Positions 56,399-64,000 of a DNA stretch of 64,000 nt are shown here, in pieces. The notes under the pieces were generated by a model. The model was not told the DNA's origin. It did no database searches and was given only the letters and a program-made list of their open reading frames with translations. The stretch comes from Apoda limacodes (lineage: Eukaryota > Arthropoda > Insecta > Lepidoptera > Limacodidae). Every line of letters starts with the position of its first letter. Positions within the stretch are counted from its first letter, which is position 1. Location of the stretch: positions 18,493,521 to 18,557,520 of the forward strand of contig OX291544.1 of assembly GCA_946406115.1 (NCBI GenBank). The letters are read 5' to 3'. The position numbers and the translations under genes were made by a program.

Positions 56399-58188
56399 TA
56401 GTCTGGTCAACATGTACCTTTTTGGGTGAAATTTTTGTATAGTCTCCGAAAATTACGATCAAGGTGTCATTCGATTCGGAATATTATGTAGAAAGTTTAA
56501 GAAAAAGTTCCAAAAGAGCCCATGAAAATTGCAAAAGTTATAAACAATTAAAAAAAAAAAAGTAGGGGTTTGGTTTTTTTTGAATATCTCAAAAACTGTC
56601 AAAGATATTTGAAAGATCTGAAAAGAGGAGAAAATTTCCTAAAAAAAAGTCTGCCTCCCGGAACTGTATCTTTAATATTTATAATTTTTACGGAGCCCTG
56701 AAAATAGCGCTAAAAGTGGGTAGTCTGGCTTCCGCTCGCGATTTGTCATTTGGACACGGTAACAATAAAAATCATTTTAACATATTAAATATGAATATTA
56801 AGGAATAAAAAAATTTTAGTACTATTGGGATATATAAATGAACAATAATCCGTAGGCGAAAAATTTTTATCCCCATTTTTCCATTAGTTATGCATTAGTT
56901 AATTAACTACTTTTTCTGAATATAATGTTAACAGAAAAAACCTGATTATTATTAAACTACAACCCTAGGATTTTTTTCACTTCATGGAGTTATTCTTAAA
57001 AGGCATTAAAATAGATCCCCGTTGGAAAAATTAAAAAATGTTAATTTTCCACTTTTTTATTAACAATCGAAAACATTAAAAACTTAAAAACTGCATAAAA
57101 GTTATTAAAAAAATTTTGTTTTTCAAATATTTCAAATTTTATGATTTCTAACGGTTAAAAGTTACATGAAAATAATTTTTTTTAATTTTTTACCGCGATT
57201 GTTTAAATAATTGTTATAGACAAATGCATTGTTTATAAGATAATCAACAAATTTTTTTTCCTAATCTACTTGTCGATATAAATTATGATTTTTAAGAAAA
57301 AAATTATTCCTTAAAAAAATTTATTTATTGCTATAAAATGCATTTCTTAATTAACAATCGTTTTTTACCACTAAATATAAATATTATACAATTGTTTATA
57401 AAAAATAAACCGAAAAAATTCTAAAGTAATTTTAAGAATCTTAGTATGGAAAGATTGATAAAAGAACACTCGTTAAAATGTAAGTAACATAATGGAAAAG
57501 TTTTAAAATTTTTCGGGAAAAGTCTATGCAAATACGATTGTAATCAATTTTTAATGACAGCAAATTAGTAAAATGCAAGTCATCAAAGGCTCATAATTAT
57601 AAATTTATGAACATTGTAGTTTAATAATAATCAGGTTTTTTCTGTTAACATTCTATTCAGAAAAAGTAGTTAATTAACTAATGCATAACTAATGGAAAAA
57701 TGGGGATAAAAATTTTTCGCCTACGGATTATTGTTCATTTATATATCCCAATAGTACTAAAATTTTTTTATTCCTTAATATTCATAATTTATATGTTAAA
57801 ATGATTTTTATTGTTACTCTGTCCGAATGACAAATCGCGAGCGGAAGCCAGACTACCCGCTTTTAGCGCTATTTTCAGGGCTCCGTAAAAATTATAAATA
57901 TTAAAGATACAGTTCCGGGAGGCAGGACTTTTTTTTAGGAAATTTCCTCCTCTTTTCAGATCTTTTTCAAATTTCGAATATCTTTGATAGTTTTCGAGAT
58001 ATTCAAAAAAAACCAAACCCCTACTTTTTTTTTTTAAATTGTTTATAACTTTTGCAATTTTCATCGGCCCCTTTTGGAACTTTTTCTTAAACTTTCTACA
58101 TAATATTCCGAATCGAATGACACCTTGATCGTAATTTTCGGAGACTATACAAAAATTTCACCCAAAAAGGTACATGTTGACCAGACTA
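56399..58188. mobile_element. Long-inverted-repeat (foldback-type) DNA element, 1.79 kb
   Basis: Arms 56399-56962 and 57614-58188 are reverse complements over about 570 bp with roughly 90% or higher identity and a few small indels. The outer ends are TAGTCTGGTCAACATGTACC and its complement; the inner ends are CCTGATTATTATTAAACTAC and its complement. The 651-bp spacer is extremely AT-rich. CGT sits directly outside both ends (56396-56398 and 58189-58191), a possible 3-bp target duplication. The right arm has a 91-codon minus frame (57789-58064) whose left counterpart is broken. The family is not recognised; arms this long are known in several DNA-transposon groups. Confidence 0.85.
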
Positions 58189-58479
58189 CGTAGACTAAAT
58201 GTCAATCTTAGGTGTCAGTCTTGTTGGATAATGATTGAAGACATAGTATTTGTATTTTGTTCACATTATTTGATGTTAACAAAATCAACGCATTACTGTC
58301 TGAATAAGTTATATTTTTTTCTGCAAAATTATTTTTGTCAGTCAGTTGCAGTACCTTTATACAAGCCCTGAAGCCCAGCTTACCCTAGGGAAAATATCAA
58401 ATTCATAAAATCTTTCTAATTGTTATTTGCCTTTGGAACTTTTATTTAAAACTTCGCGCCTCATTTCGAATTTATCTAA

Positions 58480-58765
58480 TACTAGATTTTGCCAGCCGGC
58501 TCCATTCGCCCTAAATTCGGTTAACGGCGCGTAGAACTTCTGAATTATACTAATGAAGTTTGCTATAGCAAGCTATATCTGTAGCTATAGTTCTTTTAAC
58601 CTCGGTTATAATTATTCACACAGGAATTTTAGGATAAAAAGTAGCCTATGTGTTAATCCAGGGTGGCTACCACCATATTCAATATTTAAAGCGGTCCAGC
58701 GTGAAGAAGTAACAAACATACACACACACAAAGTGTGTAATACCTCGCAATAACGAAATCCAGGG
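58480..58765 (+). repeat. GCCCGCGG / TTTATAATATTA family fragment
   Basis: ATTTTGCCAGCCGGCTCCAT, CCTAAATTCGGTTAACGGCG, AAGTAGCCTATGTGTTAATC and CCAGCGTGAAGAAGTAACAA are blocks of the family; the usual TTTATAATATT end is missing. Confidence 0.6.
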
Positions 58766-58769
58766 GATA

Positions 58770-59160
58770 GTACGTAATATCTGGTTAGCTTATCTTTCTT
58801 TCTAATCTATGACAAAAAGCGAAATAATGATAAACATTATATAGTACAACAAACTTAAAAGGTTTACAATTTTTTTGATATTTTTTTTTTCTTTGTGGCA
58901 GAACTGAATTTCACTTTTTTACTCAAAAATGTCTGCCAATGTATGCCAGTCAATATGTCTCTCACTTATAGGACTGCTGCAGCAAAGAAACATTCAGTAG
59001 CAACAGGACAAGGCTTTATGAGGTGTACCTGTACCAAAAACTACTACGAATAGGTGCCAGCCAGTATAAAAAAAGATTTTGTGTAATTCGAAATGCCGCT
59101 GTAGTAGGCCTACACCATTCAAAATAAATAAAAGAATTTATGTTACACTTATTAGCACAA
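58770..59160. other. Intergenic stretch, nothing recognised
   Basis: AT-rich sequence, no motif recognised on either strand. Confidence 0.4.
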
Positions 59161-59164
59161 ATAG

Positions 59165-59415
59165 TTCATATTTTAATTTTAAAGCCACCAGAAAATACGA
59201 CGCCCACATATTTTTCCGATGAATTGGAATTTAACTCTGGCAGTTGCTTTCTTACTGAACCTCGAGGCAGCATTTAATTTGCGTTCTAACTCAGAAATAT
59301 TCGGAACCTTATTATTACAAGCCGTGATCCAAGCCTCATACGCAGTTTGCTTCAGTATTTTAGCTTCTCTGCAAAACCTATAAAACCACGGTCGATTACG
59401 CCGGCAGCTCCCCGC
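59165..59415 (-). pseudogene. LINE fragment between endonuclease and reverse transcriptase
   Basis: The minus strand encodes RPWFYRFCREAKILKQTAYE and AWI, then ELERKLNAASRFSKKATARV. This fits the linker before the reverse transcriptase in R1/jockey-type ORF2 (PW(F/W)...C...A...K...AY...W). It is isolated and out of context. Confidence 0.5.
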
Positions 59416-59983
59416 AGGTGAAAATTAAAACATTCCATACCAGCGAGGATTGTCTAGCGCGACTAGCGCGGAAGTAATGTTGACTATTTCTCAGATTATG
59501 GATCGATTTGATGTGCAACGGGTTCATTCAAGACAACCTTAAAAATTACATTACTCCAGGCAGCCGAATGCAACATGCAAAGTCTCCCGAACAAGTTGGG
59601 AAATATCCAAAAATCGTTAATTTATAGTTTTCATAACAAACTTACATTGGCAGTTGGAGAATGACCATGACATATACTTATTTATATTATGGTAGAACAT
59701 GTTTTCGGCTACAAAGTTTAGTATGTCCTACAGTCCGATTTTGGGGTAAACCTAAAATGTATAAGTACTAGACAAAACGGTCTAAAGGTTCGATACCTGG
59801 ATTTCATGACGGACGAACTATTTACATACACCGTCTCTACGAAACTCGCAGCCAGACTCGCACTTGTCCTGTTCTTTATATTTATCATACATATTTTCCC
59901 GTAGAATATAGAACTATATACTTATGCTAGTGTCGGCAATAAGCTAGTGTTGAATAAAACGAGAAACATCTCTAAACTATTTA

Positions 59984-60165
59984 TTATGACGAATTTAACC
60001 ATTCAACGAAACGACTGAATAATTTAAGAGCGACCTTTACAACTTTGTCCCAAAAACCAGGCTCCTCTGCTGCATCCTGACTCGATGCCGATGGATAGTT
60101 GTCAGCTTCAAAGGTTTCCAGTTCTCTTTTTTCCCGTGTTACGACATCTGGCCGATCAAAGTTAT
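59984..60165 (-). CDS. Last exon of a small gene with an amphipathic C-terminal helix (59 residues visible)
   Basis: A CCCTTTTCAG acceptor (60166 on) opens an exon that begins with two bases of a split codon and ends TAA at 59984. The visible protein starts NFDRPDVVTREKRELETFEA, passes through an acidic NYPSASSQDAAEEP stretch, and ends with GFWDKVVKVALKLFSRFVEW plus LNSS. In that last part F, V, V/A, L, F and W/L fall on one helix face and K, K, K, R on the other. The sequence is not a family I know. The layout (acidic spacer, then cationic amphipathic helix) would fit a processed secreted peptide, but the exon that should hold a signal peptide was not found. AATAAA overlaps the stop codon on the minus strand. 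Confidence 0.5.
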
Positions 60166-60174
60166 CTGAAAAGG

Positions 60175-60795
60175 GCGAGATGAAGATGTCACTGGGTAAA
60201 TTTTTACTAGTAGCTACCTAGTCAAATCATGATGGCGACGCTCCCTTGTCGGCCATATTGGGCAATTACATTATCGGATATGATCGCCGCCTGAACTAGG
60301 TAGCTGTACCTACACACAATCAAACTTGATGTTTATTATACTGACTGTAGTCTGAAAGATGGCCATCGAACTGATCTCGGTTGCTGCAATATATTTCTGA
60401 GTTTATTATTTAGTGTTTATAATGATTGGGATTCTAAATTCAGCGTGCCCCTTTTCAATAGAGTTCGATAAATGTAAATCTAGGTATAGTCTAGGCCTGA
60501 GGTGTTCAAACGGCTTTTCCGATATAAAACAAATTACACAGATTTTGTTTTAGGGCGAGAATAACCCCCTCATACATCAACCCCATATTATGAGGAACTG
60601 CGGCACAAAATTATTGTTTTGCCCTTAAGTACCTGTGTACCAAACGGCTAAACTCTATATCGATTTGCGGTTTTTTTTGCGTACACCTAGGATTAGAGTA
60701 CTTAAGTTCCCCACAGAATATATTGTATGAAAATGTAAGCTATATTATCCACTGAGTCCCACGGTCACACTACACACAATTACGGTCCTTTTTCA
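60175..60795. other. Upstream flank of the small-peptide exon, no exon found
   Basis: I scanned the minus strand for a signal-peptide exon with a GT donor in matching phase and found none that convinced. No repeat family recognised. Confidence 0.35.
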
Positions 60796-60799
60796 ATAC

Positions 60800-60937
60800 A
60801 AATATATACCTAGTCATCTACCACGACGGAAATTGGCGCGTGAGTTGATACAGGACAATATGGGTGTTATGGTACTGTCATAAGGTGCCTTCGTCTTTCA
60901 AACAGCTATAGAAAAGTTCAAATATAGGTATATCAAA
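60800..60937 (+). repeat. 138-bp repeat, copy 1
   Basis: It begins AAATATATACCTAGTCATCT and ends GGTATATCAAA. Nearly identical to 62447-62585 (one base change and one inserted base noticed). Confidence 0.9.
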
Positions 60938-61906
60938 TGATTTTTGTTATAAAACTATATACGTACCTACTATTTCAGCAGTTTACCCCTACAATGGCCA
61001 AGTTACTGCAGCAGTGGTCATCACGACTGGCAAAAATTACATAACATCTGTATAAAGGATAGACACCTACTTAATTAAGTCCATTGAATTAATAGCTGTA
61101 TCGCAATTGTGCAAAAATACCTAATAAATGTTACTTTCGTATATATTTATATTTATTAATAGAAACGAAGTAATATAATTTCCTGTTCGCTGAGTATTCT
61201 ATACTAATCTTTGTAATGGCTCACTGTGATTTGCATGTTTTTTCTATAAATTCATAAAATTTTTAAGAACAGCGGTGTATTCTTATTAATACTTCATATT
61301 AGCTGATTTTTAAACATAGCTGGGCCTCGTAATCAAATAGTTAACTTCGTTAATCGCTAATCCGTTACTAAGAAAGTTAATTTCGTTAAACGTTAAAGCG
61401 TCACATTTCGGAAGATTTAACGCAAGTTAACGTTAATCCGTTAACACGTGATAAAAATTTCATTTTTATATTGTTGCGTTAGTGATCTACTTATTGAAAC
61501 TGTTGGTTTGGGTTCAGGTTTCAGAATTCTTTATTTCCCATAAGAATTATTTAAAAAATGCTAACTAACTAGAGAAACTTTGTAATACACAAACAGCAAA
61601 TATTTAAAGGTACAACGATTTTTCTTTTTTCGGGATATATAAGCTTATATTTTTGTTTGTTTAGGTAAGCATCGTGTAAACTCAAAGAGTATTTGTTTTC
61701 CTGATCTGAATACAGATTTAACATAGTCACTCAAATGTTGCCACGGATTTTCGTCCGTAGTGCAACTGGAATCCGATTTCATGATACAAAAGGTTTCAAT
61801 TTGCACAGTACACTTTATTTTTATAGATACACGCACAAATTATCACGGACAGTACACAAAAAATTCAAGATGTACGTAAAACAAACAAACAAAAATCTCG
61901 TCATTC

Positions 61907-62163
61907 TAAGGGCCGAAACACATAACCGCGTTGCGGCTCCGCCTAATAAAGCGTTCTACTGCCGTACCATAAGGCAACAAAAAATCTTTAACCTACTTCC
62001 TGGATAACACGTGTTGTTTACAAGCGTATTAGAAACAAACTACATTGGATGTCACCAAGTGTGACGTCATAAAGCTGGAATGTGCGGCGCGCTGCATACC
62101 GCAAAATTTTGCGTTGCGGCGGGTGGCACTGCTGATTTTGACGGTTATGTGTTTCGGCCCTAA
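61907..62163. mobile_element. Harbinger-type MITE, 251 bp, with TAA target duplication
   Basis: Terminal repeats GGGCCGAAACACATAACCG (61910) and its exact complement (to 62160) are flanked by TAA on both sides (61907-61909 and 62161-62163). A 3-bp TAA duplication is the PIF/Harbinger preference. A GC-rich CGCCGCCCGCGCCGCGCC run adjoins on the right. Confidence 0.8.
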
Positions 62164-62313
62164 GCGCCGCCGCCCGCGCCGCGCCGGTAATGATACGATC
62201 AAACGAATCATAAGAATAAAATTTCTTCGCAGTTTTCTCTCACACGCGCCGGCAAGACATACCTACTTAGAACGTATGTACTTGTCAGAACGTGTTTTAC
62301 ACGGCGCGGCGCG

Positions 62314-62724
62314 GTGCGTACAGTATCTTTTTGGTATATAGTAAGTACCAACTGGATTAACGATTAACGGACTAAGGCCAATTTAACAGAAGTTAATAAG
62401 TCTGTTAACATTTTTTAAAGTTAACTTATATATAATCCGTTAGTTGAAATATATACCTAGTCATCTACCACGACGGAAATTGGCGCGTGAGTTGATACAG
62501 GACAATATGGGTGTTATGGTACGGTCATAAGGTGCCTTCGTCTTTCAAACAGCTATAGGAAAAGTTCAAATATAGGTATATCAAACAGTGCGTACAGTAT
62601 CTTTTTGGTATATAGTAGGTACCAACTGGATTAACGATTAACGGACTAAGGCCAATTTAACAGAAGTTGATAAGTCTGTTAACATTTTTTAAAGTTAACT
62701 TAAATATAATCCGTTAGTTGAAAT
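62314..62724 (+). repeat. Duplicated block A-B-A' with a transposed 138-bp B unit
   Basis: A (62314-62450) and A' (62588-62724) are 137-bp direct repeats starting GTGCGTACAGTATCTTTTTG, with three differences noticed. Between them lies B (62447-62585), a copy of 60800-60937. A ends and B begins with a shared AAAT. Confidence 0.9.
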
Positions 62725-62784
62725 GTTAACTTCGTTAATTAACGATTAACGTATGAACGAGTTAATGCCCAGCTTTGTACATAA

Positions 62785-63605
62785 GACACATCTATGGCGC
62801 GCCATTTCTCGCGGTCCTTTGCCTTTTGCATCCAGCTACAATCGGCTGCAACCAGTTTTTCTTGACGGCCTCATTTTAGATCCGATCCCTTAAAAAAACT
62901 CTAAGCAAAACTCGTTCCAGCACGCGCTTATTAACTTTAAAGTCATATACTTACTAGCCCCGCTGTAAGTATCCTTGTTTCGGCAGCGTAGGTAATGACA
63001 AGCGGGACACACTACTGAAAGTTCTTTGTCTTCAGAAACTGCGATTTAGGTGACAAGACGATTTGACGAAGCTTGCCAAATGCTGCACCACCCTAGCTAA
63101 ATCCATCTATCGGCTTCCTTCCCGAAGTATTTCGGGCCAAATCGGATTGTCTGTCTAAGGTAGACTTATCGTGAAGTCGTGACAATTGTCGTGAAGATTA
63201 ATCAAGGGTATCCAACATTCCGCAGAAATCTTCAAAGAGCAGTTCTTCCAGAGACTCCGCCAAAATTATGATGTCATCGGCAAGCCTAAGGTGTGTGATG
63301 TTCCTAGCGTTAAATTAACAGATAGGAGTGGGAGGGGGGACCCCCATGGAGGTAAAATAAACTGTAATTTCTTGGCGATTGAGAATTAAAAACGTGTTTC
63401 TTTGCTGCTGGTATGAGCTAGCTCAAATCCTGTTCACCAATCGGTTCAAGGGCACCCGTTGGTGACCAGCTTCGGAGAAATGACGTCCCCCTTTTGATTG
63501 AGTCGAACGCTTTCTTGTAATCTTTGGCTAGATGGCATCTCCCGTCCCTTCCTCAAGAAGTGCATAGTCTCAGGCAAAAGTTTGGAGAGCTTATTTCAGT
63601 TCTGC
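62785..63605 (-). pseudogene. RTE-type LINE reverse transcriptase, degraded
   Basis: Minus strand in order: YKKAFDSI (about 63510), GDVISPKL (about 63485), LRLADDIIILAESLEELL (about 63290, the catalytic FADD region with L for F), then VITYAAETRILTAGL (about 62990) and KVNKRVLERVLLRVFLRD (about 62930), the RTE C-terminal order. Many stops and shifts; dead. Confidence 0.8.
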
Positions 63606-63619
63606 CTGCAGTAGAATTT

Positions 63620-64000
63620 CCATCGCATTTTTTTTACTGTAAATAAACAGTTGCTAGTCAGCTTGTCAAAATCGCTTGTGGTGTCCAGCTGCGTATAGAA
63701 TCTATTTTGAAACATCGAAATAAATTGTAGAGATCCTATAGTTGCTTGGAACGATACAGGTGTGAGAGTAGATTTTATGAAACGATTTAATATTTCGGCT
63801 TTGTAATTAATATTTATTGGGCCTCTAACAAGAATACGGCCACTGCTAGTATTTAACCTGTTAATCACTAAGTCATCTCAAAATATGTGCTGCCTATCTT
63901 CCAAATAAAATTGTAAAAATATTTACAGCGTTGGAACTTCACCAGGTCCACATTCTGTGACTCTTCTTCTTGTAGAACGAGTTCATTTACAAGCATCTTC
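63620..64000 (-). CDS. Exons of an unidentified host gene, running off the window
   Basis: Exon a (64000 to about 63926, minus) encodes MLVNELVLQEEESQNVDLVK and ends FQR plus one base at a GTAAAT donor. A 59-bp intron ends GATGACTTAG. Exon b (about 63866 down) continues in frame with INRLNTSSGRILVRGPININ, then YKAEILNRFIKSTLTPVSFQ, ATIGSLQFISMFQNRFYTQL and TSDFDKLTSNCLFT. It may end at a GTAAAA donor near 63640, because the following codons run into LINE sequence. The joined frame is long and repeat-free. The protein is not recognised. The gene's 5' part lies beyond 64000 and its 3' part further left or lost. Confidence 0.5.

Larger units (their letters stand above)
61318..62774. mobile_element. 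hAT-like non-autonomous element with nested insertions
   Basis: The ends AGCTGGGCCTCGTAAT (61318) and, in reverse, AGCTGGGCATTAACTCGTTC (to 62774) are imperfect terminal repeats. Dense GTTAACTTCGTTAAT-type subterminal words lie inside both. Flanking octamers TTAAACAT and TTGTACAT agree at six of eight positions, compatible with a decayed 8-bp duplication. It contains a 251-bp MITE, a GC-rich patch (62160-62315) and an internal duplication at the right end. No transposase frame was recognised. Confidence 0.55.

Noticed and set aside
56399..58188. Polinton/Maverick ends
   Set aside because: Polintons have AG...CT-type ends with 6-bp duplications and are much larger; flanking hexamers here do not match.
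61735..62341. Two plus-strand frames of 90 and 98 codons
   Set aside because: They run across the nested MITE and the GC-rich patch of a transposon and carry no motif.

Overview
This looks like nuclear DNA of a moth or butterfly (Lepidoptera). It is AT-rich, genes are sparse and split by introns with GT/AG borders, and the space between is packed with transposable-element debris. Typical lepidopteran repeats recur: a family with the GGCCAAGTGCGAGT and GGGTTCCGTAC ends, a family with GCCCGCGG near one end and TTTATAATATTA at the other, tRNA-derived SINEs, pieces derived from 5S rRNA, and RTE-, jockey- and I/R1-type LINE remnants. No bacterial, phage or organelle features are seen. All family names here come from motif recognition by eye; no search was run.

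Host genes supported by splice structure: (1) 7305-9282, minus strand, a two-exon gene for a secreted Ser/Thr/Glu-rich protein of about 436 residues with a TATA box; (2) 35721-38194, plus strand, three exons, 198 residues, recognised as ZMAT2/Snu23, a U4/U6.U5 tri-snRNP zinc-finger protein; (3) 38430-38603, minus strand, the terminal exon of an unidentified gene, tail-to-tail with ZMAT2; (4) 51223-52922, minus strand, two exons, about 256 residues, resembling snRNA-activating complex subunit 2 (SNAPC2); (5) 59984-60165, minus strand, a last exon encoding an amphipathic C-terminal helix; (6) 63620-64000, minus strand, exons of an unidentified gene that runs off the window.

Layout: 0-7 kb LINE ends, a 5S-derived SINE and dispersed repeats; 7.3-9.3 kb the secreted-protein gene, with a SINE in its intron; 9.5-13.4 kb SINE, LINE and MITE debris; 15.0-16.8 kb an internally deleted hAT element with a perfect 8-bp target duplication; 17-27 kb repeats, a (TA)n tract and an I/R1-type LINE end; 28-30.5 kb a dead three-exon Tc1-like transposase; 30.8-34.2 kb a dead PIF/Harbinger-like element inserted into one copy of a duplicated 0.65-kb repeat and itself hit by a MITE; 35-38.6 kb ZMAT2 and its neighbour; 38.9-44.9 kb Ty3/gypsy wreckage plus GC-rich and jockey pieces; 45.1-54.5 kb a nearly identical tandem duplication in which the left copy has lost the SNAPC2-like gene; 56.4-58.2 kb an element with inverted arms of about 570 bp; 58.5-64 kb LINE fragments, a hAT-like element carrying a nested 251-bp MITE, and the last two gene fragments.

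There is no operon-like cooperation between the genes. The strongest candidates for something new are the recent duplication with loss of the SNAPC2-like gene, the long-arm inverted-repeat element, the intron-bearing Tc1-like gene, and the two secreted-protein candidates.
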